NCBI GenBank assembly: GCA_964346075.1
Contig: CAYFTH010000080.1
Location: 1-14,225 of the forward strand
Length of the DNA stretch: 14,225 nt
From: Brumimicrobium sp964346075
Lineage (GTDB): Bacteria > Bacteroidota > Bacteroidia > Flavobacteriales_D > Crocinitomicaceae
Direction of reading: 5' to 3'
Position 1 is the first letter of the stretch; each line of letters starts with the position of its first letter. Under the pieces are notes generated by a model. The model saw nothing but the letters and a program-made list of their open reading frames with translations. It had not been told where the DNA came from and made no database searches. Of this stretch, positions 1-7,430 are shown in pieces. The position numbers were made by a program, and so were the translations under genes.

Positions 1-50
1 TAATAAGCACCTTGTGCTAAACATCCCGTATAAATTTGTTCAATATTCAT
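1..50 (-). CDS. MBL-fold metallo-hydrolase, N-terminal fragment (runs off window)
   Basis: Only the first 16 codons lie in the window, read on the minus strand from an ATG at 50. The peptide MNIEQIYTGCLAQGAY matches, from memory, the N-terminus of metallo-beta-lactamase-fold hydrolases of the persulfide dioxygenase/glyoxalase II type common in Bacteroidota, where a 'QIYTGCLAQ.AYYI' start is typical. The zinc-binding HxHxDH motif would lie outside the window, so the enzyme activity cannot be confirmed. It follows a TPMT-like methyltransferase and a SulP transporter on the same strand, which fits a sulfur-related role, but that link is inferred. Confidence 0.6.
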   Translation of the reverse strand, partial: MNIEQIYTGCLAQGAY

Positions 51-154
51 AATTCCTGTTGTTTTTATTTGTTTTCTAATACATCACAAAGATCGGAAAT
101 CATTACTGATAGTACAGTTACATAAGTTACAATCAAAATTGCTTCTAAATATAG

Positions 155-739
155 CTAATGTTTGAGCATCTCCACCCATACCTCATTATTGACCCTTGCT
201 GGGTGTGAGTTATAACATTGCTCTAACCTGACAACTTCAAAGTATGCAGAAAACAAAGATTGATATTCTTCAGCACTGCCTCCAAAAGGAGGTCCACCTT
301 CAAAATCACGATTAAATAAAACTCCGCATAATTTTCCGCCAGTTGATAATAATGAATGCATTTTTTGAACGTATCGTTTTCGTTGTGAAGGATGAATGGC
401 ACAGAAAAAGGTTTGCTCTAAGATGAGATCGTATTCTCCGCTATGTTTAAAAAAGTCGCCCTCTATAATTTTAGCTTTACTTTCCTGATGTTTTTGACGT
501 AAACGCTTTATGAGTTTTGGAGCGATATCGATTATTGTCACGTTTCGAAATCCCTGATCCATTAAATAAGCTAATTCATAGGCGTTTCCGGCACCAGGAA
601 TTAAAATTCGTTTGTCTTTATCGTTGATCTGGTCGATGAAAGCTTTAAGTGGAGGAGAGACTTCTCCCAGATCCCAGCCTGTCTGATTATTAACGTACCG
701 ATTATTCCAAAAATCTTTATCGAGTAATTCTTCTTTCAT
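155..739 (-). CDS. TPMT-family SAM-dependent methyltransferase
   Basis: This 194-residue protein looks like a class I SAM-dependent methyltransferase of the thiopurine S-methyltransferase (TPMT) family. The N-terminal FW..RY...TGWDLGEVSPPL block (residues 10-31) is typical of that family. The SAM-binding motif I is LIPGAGNAYE (46-55), followed by an acidic residue, D71, at the expected ribose-contacting position, then EGDFF (93-97) and EQTFFCAI (109-116). The GGPPFGGS segment (148-155) is also characteristic. Bacterial members methylate small thiols, selenium or tellurium compounds, or unknown substrates; the substrate here is not determined. It lies between a SulP transporter and an MBL-fold hydrolase, so a thiol or sulfide substrate is an attractive guess. 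It is full length for the family and cytosolic (no signal peptide). Confidence 0.85.
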   Translation of the reverse strand: MKEELLDKDFWNNRYVNNQTGWDLGEVSPPLKAFIDQINDKDKRILIPGAGNAYELAYLMDQGFRNVTIIDIAPKLIKRLRQKHQESKAKIIEGDFFKHSGEYDLILEQTFFCAIHPSQRKRYVQKMHSLLSTGGKLCGVLFNRDFEGGPPFGGSAEEYQSLFSAYFEVVRLEQCYNSHPARVNNEVWVEMLKH

Positions 740-768
740 ATTTTTCTTACTTTCTCACCAATATAACA

Positions 769-795
769 AAAGGAGAGCCATTATGACTCTCCTTT
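769..795 (-). terminator. Hairpin between the SulP and methyltransferase genes
   Basis: A perfect 9-bp inverted repeat (769-777 with 787-795) has a 9-nt loop. On the minus strand it lies about 24 nt after the SulP stop codon and is followed by TTTGTTATAT, a short U-rich tail. It would end or attenuate SulP transcription just before the methyltransferase start at 739. The T run is short, so it may be only partly effective. Confidence 0.6.
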
Positions 796-818
796 CTTCG
801 CTAACTAACACTATGAGT

Positions 819-2546
819 TTACTTCACATTAGTTTGTAACGCGTAAGGATCGAGCTCCTTTGTGAGTTTGCCGTGTGTGAAGTAGTTCACAGCATCTCCA
901 TTCGTTACAAATACCATATCTTCACCGATAAGCTCAAATATATTCCACTTCTGAAGGATATCCCTGATAGGACCTTTAACACCTGTTAAGGCTACTTTTT
1001 TACCTTGTTCTTTCCAGTTATGGATCCATTCTTCTAATTCGTGAGCTGCAGAACTGTCAAGTGCTGTGACACTTTCAAAATCGAGAATAATTTTTTCTAA
1101 GGTATTTTGTTTTTCTTTCTCCCATTTTTCGATTTGCTTATGGATAAAACTGATGTTCGCAAAATACATTTGACCATCAATACGGATCACCAGTTGATCT
1201 TCATCTTCTTCAAGGTCTGAGAAACGCGATGTATTTCTAAACACATTCGACCCAGGTACTTTTGCTAGTCTCGCCATGTGTGGTCGAGATGCTTTATAGA
1301 GTACAGCACCTAAAGATAAAGCCATACCTGCAAGTATCCCAATCACAATACCTAGTGTAAGTGTCAATAAGAACGTCACCATTAGTAACATGAAATCGAT
1401 ACGATCGGTTTTCCATAATTTCTTAGGTGTTTTGAAATCAATTAATCCTGCAACTGCGACTAATACCACTGCTGCTAATATTGCTTTCGGTAAATAAAAG
1501 AACCATGTCGTAAGGAAGAGTAGCGTTAATACTATTAAAGCAACACTAATTATAGAAGCTAACGCAGTTTTAGCACCTGCCTGATCATTAACAGCTGTTC
1601 TTGAAAAACCACCTGTAACCGGATAACCCATAAAAAATGCAGCACCGAAGTTCGCCATACCCAAACCGATTAATTCCTGGTTAGCATCTAGTTTGTAGTC
1701 TTTGTGTCTTCCCTGAACGGTCTTGGCAACAGCAAAACTTTCAGCGAAACCTACAAGTGAAATGGTAAGAGCGATAGGAATCAAAATTGTCCATGTTTCC
1801 CATGAAAATGACGGCGACGAAACGCCTGGTAATCCAGAAGGAACTTCACCGAGAATAGCCACTCCATTTTCACTTAGGCCTAATCCCCAAACAGCTAAAA
1901 TTCCAAAAACTACAGCGATAAGTGGTGTTGGCAAGGATTTGTGTATTTTTTTACCATATTTGATTATAACAATACCTATAGCACCAATGGCAAAAGTCGC
2001 CCAGTGAATACCACCAATGTTTTCGAAAATACCCAGTAATACTTCCTGAACATGTTCACTTCGGGGTACAGAAATTCCAAAGAGATGTTTGACCTGACTC
2101 AATCCAATAATTATTGCTGCAGCCGATGTAAATCCGTTGATGACGGGATGTGATAGAAAGTTAACGAAAAAACCAAAGCGTAGTACCCCCAATCCAAATT
2201 GTATTAGACCCACTAAGAAGGCTAATGTAAGGGCATACATTAAGTATTGCTCCGTCGACTCGGGATTCAGCGCACCAATACCCGCTGCGGTCAGCAAAGA
2301 TACCATAGCTACGGGTCCGACAGCCAATTGTCTGGAGGTCCCGAAAATCGCATACAAGAGAATGGGGATAGTTACGGCATAGAGTCCGTGTATGGGATCT
2401 AAACCAGCTAACATAGCATAGGCCATTCCTTGCGGAATTAACATGATACCTACTGTTAGCCCTGCAGATAGATCGCCTTGTAAATTTTTCTTTTTGTAAT
2501 TGGGTAACCAATCTAGAATTGGTAAGAACTTTTTTATTGCACTCAT
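819..2546 (-). CDS. SulP family inorganic anion transporter with STAS domain
   Basis: This is a 575-residue inner-membrane SulP/SLC26 transporter, a family that moves sulfate, bicarbonate or related anions. The N-terminal part carries the family signature GDLSAGLTVGIMLIPQGMAY (24-43) and GPVAMVSLL (77-85), followed by many hydrophobic segments up to about residue 420. The C-terminal STAS domain (about 450-557) contains a DSSA motif (497-500), the usual conserved serine region. I chose the ATG at 2546 (MSAIKKFLPILDWLP), which matches the normal start of the family. An in-frame ATG at 2669 would add 41 residues that do not look like SulP sequence. Substrate cannot be decided from sequence; the neighbouring methyltransferase and MBL-fold genes favour sulfate. 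A hairpin follows the stop codon. Confidence 0.92.
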   Translation of the reverse strand: MSAIKKFLPILDWLPNYKKKNLQGDLSAGLTVGIMLIPQGMAYAMLAGLDPIHGLYAVTIPILLYAIFGTSRQLAVGPVAMVSLLTAAGIGALNPESTEQYLMYALTLAFLVGLIQFGLGVLRFGFFVNFLSHPVINGFTSAAAIIIGLSQVKHLFGISVPRSEHVQEVLLGIFENIGGIHWATFAIGAIGIVIIKYGKKIHKSLPTPLIAVVFGILAVWGLGLSENGVAILGEVPSGLPGVSSPSFSWETWTILIPIALTISLVGFAESFAVAKTVQGRHKDYKLDANQELIGLGMANFGAAFFMGYPVTGGFSRTAVNDQAGAKTALASIISVALIVLTLLFLTTWFFYLPKAILAAVVLVAVAGLIDFKTPKKLWKTDRIDFMLLMVTFLLTLTLGIVIGILAGMALSLGAVLYKASRPHMARLAKVPGSNVFRNTSRFSDLEEDEDQLVIRIDGQMYFANISFIHKQIEKWEKEKQNTLEKIILDFESVTALDSSAAHELEEWIHNWKEQGKKVALTGVKGPIRDILQKWNIFELIGEDMVFVTNGDAVNYFTHGKLTKELDPYALQTNVK

Positions 2547-2702
2547 AATTCGCTGCTGATTTGTGTTTGTTGTTAATTTTTTACAAAGTTCAGCAATCAC
2601 TTTCGTTTTCTGAGTTACAAATGTCACAAAAGGTACGGCGGGCGATTTGGGATAAACGCAAAAGCTCATTTCGCTGAAGTAAAATGAAAAGCTTAAATTA
2701 GC

Positions 2703-3941
2703 ATGATGAGGTATACACTGTCTTTGTTGTTTTTGATTTTGACGCTATTCATTCGCGCTCAAACGGGATGTACGGATGAAAATGCCTCTAATTATGATCC
2801 GGTTGCCACCCAAAACGATGGTTCTTGCTTATATCCGGCTACCAGCTATTCTCCAGTGCAAGTTGCTAACCTTCCCACCAGCATTAATGAATCATCAGGG
2901 GTTATTCACCTCGATAATGGATTATGGACGCACAACGATTCGGGCAATTCACCGCATTTGTACTTGATTGATACGGTTGATTTTACTGTTGTGCGATCGG
3001 TTTATATAAAGAACAATGGCAATGTTGATTGGGAGGCAATAACGCACAACGAAAACCATGTTTTTATCGGAGACTTTGGCAATAATAATGGGGATCGCAC
3101 AGATCTTCGGGTTTTGAAATTGAATCGCTCTTTATTGATGGACAACACTGTCGATACTGTTGAAGCTGACGTTATTAATTTTGATTACCCGGATCAAGTA
3201 AGTTTTATGGCTAGTAGCGAGCATAATTTCGATTGCGAGGCCTTCTTATATCGTGATGATAGCTTGCACCTGTTTACAAAACACAGAGGGAATACGTACA
3301 CAAAACATTACACGTTGCCGGCATTGCCTGGAAATTATACGGCGAATTTAAGAGATAGCCTTGTCGTGGAAGGACAAATAACAGGAGCTCATATTCAGGG
3401 AGACTCGTTGATCGGACTGATCGGATACCGCCCTGATGCCTTCTACGAACCTTTTTTATTTTTACTATGGGACTTTGATGGGTCCAACGTGTTCAGTGGA
3501 AATAAGCGGAGTATTGGACTCGGCACAGTAATGGATATGGGACAGAATGAAGCACTGCACTTTTCTAATGATTTCAAGGGGTGGATCACGTCGGAAAAAA
3601 ACGATCAACTTGGACAGGACGCTGCTATTTACCACTTTGATATTGCTCACTTATTTTCAACTGCTGCTCACGTTCAGAAGGAAACATCTCCGCAAAAAGA
3701 ATGGCGTGTTTATCCCAATCCTACCCGCGAAGGAGTGCTGAATATAAAACATAATGCGTCGTCAATAAAAAAAGTAGAAATTTTTAGCCAGGATGGAAGG
3801 GTGATGAAGCAGAAGCGGGTAGTAGGGAGTGATGAGCTTTACGCAGTAGTCCATATATCCGATTTATCCGCTGGAACCTATCTTTTAATGGTGGAGTTCA
3901 CGAATGGTAAAATCGCTGCTGAACGGATTGTTGTCCGATGA
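2703..3941 (+). CDS. Secreted protein with T9SS C-terminal sorting domain
   Basis: This 412-residue protein is exported. A signal peptide covers roughly residues 1-19 (hydrophobic core LSLLFLILTLFI, likely cleavage after RA). It is followed by one cysteine-bracketed GCTD...NYDP.A..NDGSC.Y motif (22-44), a short module common in secreted Bacteroidota proteins. The middle (about 50-330) is beta-rich, with phrases such as ESSGV, WTHNDSGN, DWEAIT and IGDFGNN, suggesting a beta-propeller-like fold, but I cannot name a family. The last 79 residues (334-412) are a type A T9SS sorting domain: WRVYPNPT at the start, IFSQDGR in the middle, and LSAGTYLL then a basic VVR end. It should cross the outer membrane through T9SS and be surface-attached or released. 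Substrate or ligand is unknown. A second ATG lies one codon downstream. Confidence 0.85.
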   Translation: MMRYTLSLLFLILTLFIRAQTGCTDENASNYDPVATQNDGSCLYPATSYSPVQVANLPTSINESSGVIHLDNGLWTHNDSGNSPHLYLIDTVDFTVVRSVYIKNNGNVDWEAITHNENHVFIGDFGNNNGDRTDLRVLKLNRSLLMDNTVDTVEADVINFDYPDQVSFMASSEHNFDCEAFLYRDDSLHLFTKHRGNTYTKHYTLPALPGNYTANLRDSLVVEGQITGAHIQGDSLIGLIGYRPDAFYEPFLFLLWDFDGSNVFSGNKRSIGLGTVMDMGQNEALHFSNDFKGWITSEKNDQLGQDAAIYHFDIAHLFSTAAHVQKETSPQKEWRVYPNPTREGVLNIKHNASSIKKVEIFSQDGRVMKQKRVVGSDELYAVVHISDLSAGTYLLMVEFTNGKIAAERIVVR

Positions 3942-3957
3942 GTGGCTTGCCCTTCGT

Positions 3958-4626
3958 CTAACGAAAATCGAGTGTTTTAAAAAAGCCCAACTGCAGTTGT
4001 GGGCGGTATGTATTTTGATAAAGTTGAGCCATCATTCCAACCTCTATCCTGGTTTTGGGAGAAAATGAAAAGCCCATAGCTCCGTAAAGTCTATTGCGAT
4101 CGAAAAGTACTCCTTGACCATGCACAAATATTTCGTTATAAAACGCCGCGTAGATCGTGTTGCTTCCTATTTTTGGTTGTGAAAGAGCTACTTTCATGTT
4201 GAGGAAATAACGAAAACGAATTTTAAATAAGTCGCCTATAAAACGTTCTTCCAGTCGATAGCGATGAGCAATATAAAACCGACCAAATTGTTGTTTGGTA
4301 ATGAATTGTTGATACAGCCGATGCTCGTTTATTCGTGTTTCTGTCGACTCATCAACAAGTCCTAACTCTCCCGAGCGAATGAAAGCATATCCCTGCAATA
4401 AATTGTTGTTGTTTTCAGTTAAATTATAACCAAAACCTCCACGAAGCATGAGTTGTTCTAAGTCATTTCCAAAATTAAAACTGCGGTATTGAATATCGTT
4501 TTGAAACTGCCAGCGCTCACTAAATTTAACGGTATTAAAAGACATGTACCAGGTTCCAAAGTCGGATTGACTGGTCGAAAAAAAACTAATCAGGAATAAA
4601 TTTAAAAAGACAAAATGTTTAAGCAT
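3958..4626 (-). CDS. DUF2490 family outer-membrane-like protein
   Basis: This 222-residue protein has an N-terminal signal peptide (about 1-19, MLKHFVFLNLFLISFFSTSQ) and alternating aromatic/polar beta-strand patterns to the end. The layout GTWY...F..RW.FQNDIQYRSF, then LMLRGGFGYNL, then EHRLYQQF and YIAHRYRLEERFI, matches DUF2490 proteins of Bacteroidota, which are predicted periplasmic or outer-membrane beta-barrel proteins of unknown function. The C-terminus (LGFFKTLDF) ends in an aromatic residue, D-F before a final R, roughly as outer-membrane barrels do. It converges with the T9SS-exported gene upstream in coordinates, with 16 nt between the two stop codons, and no clear terminator separates them. 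Confidence 0.75.
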   Translation of the reverse strand: MLKHFVFLNLFLISFFSTSQSDFGTWYMSFNTVKFSERWQFQNDIQYRSFNFGNDLEQLMLRGGFGYNLTENNNNLLQGYAFIRSGELGLVDESTETRINEHRLYQQFITKQQFGRFYIAHRYRLEERFIGDLFKIRFRYFLNMKVALSQPKIGSNTIYAAFYNEIFVHGQGVLFDRNRLYGAMGFSFSPKTRIEVGMMAQLYQNTYRPQLQLGFFKTLDFR

Positions 4627-4860
4627 TGCTTCGTTTATTAAAGTTCAAAATTAACTATTTTAATTAAAAAAGTGAGATTCTAAATCTGCTGATTCTCCCA
4701 ACTTATTCGATTCTATGCTGCTAATTTCAACAATGTAAATGATCTGATGTGTTACTTAGGTTACCTTCGAAATTTGACTATATATTGAGGCTTGCGGTGT
4801 ATTTTATTTTTACAGATTTTCAGTTTTCTGCACTAAAGTTTTGAAAATCAGGGTTACTCA

Positions 4861-4889
4861 TTTCAAACGATGAGTTTTCACTATTTTTG
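4861..4889 (+). promoter_or_regulatory. Bacteroidota-type promoter for the YbjQ-like locus
   Basis: TATTTTTG at 4882-4889 fits the Bacteroidota -7 element TAnnTTTG exactly. TTTC at 4861-4864, 17 nt upstream, is a one-mismatch -33 element (TTTG). The start codon of the broken YbjQ-like gene is 18 nt downstream, giving a leader of about a dozen nucleotides. The sequence is well conserved even though the gene behind it is disrupted, so it may still drive the small downstream ORF. Confidence 0.5.
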
Positions 4890-4907
4890 ATTTTTCAAAT
4901 TGAGAGT

Positions 4908-5217
4908 ATGGTTATTGCAACAGCAGAAACGTTACCCCAGAAAGAAATCATAGAGGTCGCAGGAATAGTGAGGGGAAGTACAGTACGAGCTCGAAATTTC
5001 GGGCGTGATCTTTACCGGGCTTAAAAAATTTGTGGGTGGAGAGATTAGTGAATATACCAAGCTATAAGCTCATGCCCGGGAAGAAGCAATCAAACGTATG
5101 ATGGAAGACGCTGAAAAATTAAATGCAGACGCCATTATTAACGTTCGGTTTAGTACGTCGACAATTATGCAAGCTGCTTCAGAAATATTGGCTTATGGAA
5201 CTGCTGTTAAACTGTAA
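4908..5217 (+). pseudogene. YbjQ/UPF0145 (DUF74) family protein, frameshifted and with nonsense codon
   Basis: Translation from the ATG at 4908 gives a YbjQ-like N-terminus (MVIATAETLPQKEIIEVAGI, then VRGSTVRARNFGRDL), then runs to TAA at 5022. From 5014 the neighbouring frame continues the family alignment without loss: TGLKKFVGGEISEYTKL, then TAA at 5065, then AHAREEAIKRMMEDAEKLNA, and finally FSTSTIMQAASEILAYGTAV, KL and a natural stop at 5215. So there are two lesions: a net frameshift near 5012-5014 (two bases lost or one gained) and a leucine codon, probably TTA, turned into TAA at 5065. Apart from these the sequence is hardly decayed. The intact family forms a small oligomeric beta-alpha protein of uncertain function, sometimes described as heavy-metal-binding. 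Either a recent pseudogene or sequencing errors would look like this. Confidence 0.8.
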
Positions 5218-5222
5218 GCATC

Positions 5223-5360
5223 ATGATTGATATATGGGCATGGCTAATAGTTGTGATGATAGTCATTGTTGGAACATTAGCATTATCGGCACTTATTTAC
5301 TTTGTTGTCAAACGTTTTCAGGATCGGGAAAAGGAAGATTTTGAAAAAAGGGATTATTAA
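5223..5360 (+). CDS. Small single-pass membrane protein, 45 residues
   Basis: This short ORF starts 5 nt after the stop of the YbjQ-like pseudogene. It encodes MIDIWAWLIVVMIVIVGTLA, continues as a hydrophobic stretch to about residue 32 (LSALIYFVV), and ends in a highly charged tail (KRFQDREKEDFEKRDY). That is one transmembrane helix with a cytosolic charged tail if the positive-inside rule holds (KR directly after the helix). I do not recognise a family. The tight spacing suggests co-transcription and translational coupling with the YbjQ-like gene, and the frame is intact although its partner is broken. It could be a membrane tether for that partner, but this is speculation. Confidence 0.6.
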   Translation: MIDIWAWLIVVMIVIVGTLALSALIYFVVKRFQDREKEDFEKRDY

Positions 5361-5403
5361 CTAATAATTTATATCGTTTTATAGGTCTTCTTTAAGTATT
5401 CAC

Positions 5404-5411
5404 TATTTTTG
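5404..5411 (+). promoter_or_regulatory. Promoter -7 element of ndk
   Basis: TATTTTTG followed by CACTCGC matches the Bacteroidota -7 consensus TAnnTTTG. It lies 29 nt before the ndk start codon, placing the likely transcript start about 20 nt upstream of the ATG. The -33 element is weak: TTTA at 5378-5381 is the nearest candidate, at a spacing of 22 nt. Confidence 0.5.
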
Positions 5412-5440
5412 CACTCGCATTGATAATAAAAAATAGAGAA

Positions 5441-5863
5441 ATGGCAGGAAATACAACTTTTACAATGATCAAACCCGATGCAGTTGAAAGCGGGAATATT
5501 GGAAATATCATTCAGATGATCACAGATGCTGGATTTAAGTTGAAAGCGATGAAATACACGCGTTTGACAGAAGATCAGGCTAAAGAGTTTTACGCAGTTC
5601 ATAAAGAGCGTCCTTTTTACCAGGAGCTTGTAGATTATATGACTTCAGGACCGATTGTGGCAGCAATACTCGAAAAAGACAACGCTGTAGCAGATTTTAG
5701 AACGCTTATCGGAGCGACTGACCCCGCCGACGCAGAGGAGGGGACGGTTCGTAAAAAGTACGCCGAATCAATAGCAAAAAATGCTGTTCACGGTTCGGAT
5801 TCTGATGAAAATGCGAAAATTGAATCAGATTTCCACTTTAATGCTGATGAAATTGTGGCATAA
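5441..5863 (+). CDS. ndk: Nucleoside diphosphate kinase
   Basis: Ndk transfers the gamma-phosphate of ATP to other nucleoside diphosphates through a phosphohistidine, balancing NTP and dNTP pools in the cytosol. The 140-residue length is normal. The family start FTMIKPDAV (7-15, with K11 contacting phosphate) and the active-site block NAVHGSDS (114-121, catalytic H117) are intact, as is the ATDPADAEEGTVRKKYA region (92-108). I start it at the ATG at 5441 (MAGNTTFTMIKPD). An upstream ATG at 5420 would add seven non-conserved residues; it lies between the -7 element and this start, near the probable transcript start. It is monocistronic: its own promoter lies upstream and a hairpin with a T run follows 23 nt after the stop. 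Confidence 0.96.
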   Translation: MAGNTTFTMIKPDAVESGNIGNIIQMITDAGFKLKAMKYTRLTEDQAKEFYAVHKERPFYQELVDYMTSGPIVAAILEKDNAVADFRTLIGATDPADAEEGTVRKKYAESIAKNAVHGSDSDENAKIESDFHFNADEIVA

Positions 5864-5886
5864 AGAAAAGTCAACGAAAGTGAAAG

Positions 5887-5911
5887 CCTCGCTGAAAAGC
5901 GGGGTTTTTTT
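5887..5911 (+). terminator. Rho-independent terminator after ndk
   Basis: The stem CCTCGC (5887-5892) pairs with GCGGGG (5899-5904), with one G-T pair, around a TGAAAA loop. Seven T residues follow (5905-5911). Position, GC-rich stem and T tract are all as expected for an intrinsic terminator. Confidence 0.85.
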
Positions 5912-6020
5912 ATGCTTTTTTTTTCTCTGGTTTAATACGATTGGAGGTCTTTTCAGTCATCTTCATCAACATTTTTTTGTTCACTCAAAGTGAGCTTTCA
6001 GTGCTGCCAACTGTTTTTAT

Positions 6021-6058
6021 GAAAACAAAAAAAGAGCCACTTTTTAAAGCGGCTCTTT
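6021..6058 (-). terminator. Terminator of the pyruvate dehydrogenase operon
   Basis: On the minus strand an 11-bp stem (arms 6048-6058 and 6031-6041, one G-T wobble) has a short A/T loop and is followed by a U-rich tail (TTTTGTTTTC, 6030-6021). It lies 25 nt after the E2 stop codon and should end the pdhA-pdhC transcript. The ndk terminator faces it on the other strand, so the two converging units are both closed. Confidence 0.85.
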
Positions 6059-6083
6059 GAAATCAGTATTGCAATTGTTCGTC

Positions 6084-7415
6084 TTAAACAAGCATCATCA
6101 TAGGATTTTCCATGTATGATTTGAATGTATTTAAGAATTCAGATCCCGTTACACCATCCACGACACGGTGATCACAGGACAATGTTACACGCATGACGTT
6201 ACCAGGGACGACAGCTCCATCTTTAACGACAGGGACTTGTTTGATAGCACCAATTGCCATGATACAACTATCGGGAGGGTTGATGATTGCTGTAAATTCC
6301 TCAATATTGAACATCCCAAGGTTGGAGATCGTGAACGTATTCCCTTCCCAATCTTCAGGTTGCAGCTTTTTATCTTGAGCTTTTTTAGCATATTCTTTTA
6401 CTTCAGCGCCTATTTGCATCATTCCTTTAGTATCGGCAAAGCGAACAACTGGAACGAGTAGTCCTTCTTCAACGGCAACCGCTACTCCAATATGAACATG
6501 GTCGTTTTTACGGATCTTATCTCCCATCCATGCGCTATTAACTGCGGGATGTTTACGCAACGCTATTGAAGACGCTTTGATGACCATGTCGTTAAATGAA
6601 ATTTTTACATCATCTTTGGCGTTGACTGCCTTGCGCGCTTCCATGGCATTATCCATATCAATATCCATTGTTAAATAGAAGTGCGGTGCTGTAAATTTGC
6701 TCTCAGAAAGTCGCTTAGCGATAGTCTTACGCATTTGCGAAACATTTTCTTCACTGTAAGACTCTTCTGTTGCTGCAGATCGAGGAACTGGTGCTGCACT
6801 GCCTTCAGGACGCTCATAGGGTACAAAGTTTTCAATATCGCGTTTCACGATACGGCCATTCTCTCCAGTACCTTTGACGTCTGCCAAGTCGATATCTTTC
6901 TCTTGAGCCAGTTTTTTGGCCAGTGGAGAAGCAAATATGCGACCGCCTGAATGATCTTTAGTCGATTCAGCCGATTTTTCTGTCTCTTTTTGTTCAGGGA
7001 CAGGAGCAGGCGATTCGCTTTTCTTTTGATCTGCCGTTTCTGAGGAATCGTTGTTATTTGTACTTTGGTCTTGCTTTTGAGACTCATCTTCAGAGGAACT
7101 TCCTTTGCTAGCTTCTTCTTCTTTACCCTTGTCGTTTTCTTTTTGGTGCTCTTCGATGAGTTGATCAACATTTTCACCTTCTTCACCAATAATAGCAAGG
7201 ATATCGTTTACAGGAGCTGCATCACCTTTTTCCACACCGATGTGCAACAATTTACCATCGTAAAACGATTCAAACTCCATCGTAGCTTTATCGGTTTCAA
7301 TTTCGGCCAACAATTCGCCCGATTCTACATCGTCTCCAACTTTTTTGTGCCAATCTGCCACAACGCCTTCGGTCATGGTATCGGACAATTTGGGCATGAG
7401 GATTACTTCTGCCAT
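6084..7415 (-). CDS. pdhC: Pyruvate dehydrogenase complex E2, dihydrolipoamide acetyltransferase
   Basis: E2 is the core of the pyruvate dehydrogenase complex and moves the acetyl group from lipoamide to CoA. The 443-residue chain has one N-terminal lipoyl domain (about 1-77) with the lipoylated lysine in ETDKA (K43), a charged low-complexity linker rich in E, K, S and Q (about 80-155), a peripheral-subunit-binding domain (about 158-196, RIFASPLAKKLA ... GRIVKRDI), a second short linker, and the catalytic domain (about 222-443). The active-site HxxxDG is present as DHRVVDG (H416, D420). The substrate is inferred from the E1-alpha gene 15 nt upstream. Only one lipoyl domain is present, whereas some E2 proteins carry two or three. 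It is the last gene before a strong terminator. Confidence 0.95.
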   Translation of the reverse strand: MAEVILMPKLSDTMTEGVVADWHKKVGDDVESGELLAEIETDKATMEFESFYDGKLLHIGVEKGDAAPVNDILAIIGEEGENVDQLIEEHQKENDKGKEEEASKGSSSEDESQKQDQSTNNNDSSETADQKKSESPAPVPEQKETEKSAESTKDHSGGRIFASPLAKKLAQEKDIDLADVKGTGENGRIVKRDIENFVPYERPEGSAAPVPRSAATEESYSEENVSQMRKTIAKRLSESKFTAPHFYLTMDIDMDNAMEARKAVNAKDDVKISFNDMVIKASSIALRKHPAVNSAWMGDKIRKNDHVHIGVAVAVEEGLLVPVVRFADTKGMMQIGAEVKEYAKKAQDKKLQPEDWEGNTFTISNLGMFNIEEFTAIINPPDSCIMAIGAIKQVPVVKDGAVVPGNVMRVTLSCDHRVVDGVTGSEFLNTFKSYMENPMMMLV

Positions 7416-7430
7416 TTTTTTCTTCGTTTT

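Noticed and set aside
2584..2621. Possible promoter for SulP (GAACTTTG with TTTG upstream)
   Set aside because: The -7 box has a mismatch at its first position and the -33 candidate is 26 nt away, beyond the usual spacing.
2547..2669. Upstream 41-residue extension of the SulP protein
   Set aside because: The residues are not SulP-like and the ATG at 2546 gives the expected family N-terminus.
5781..5993. 70-residue plus-strand ORF overlapping the 3' end of ndk
   Set aside because: It reads in a shifted frame through ndk and its terminator, so it is a shadow.
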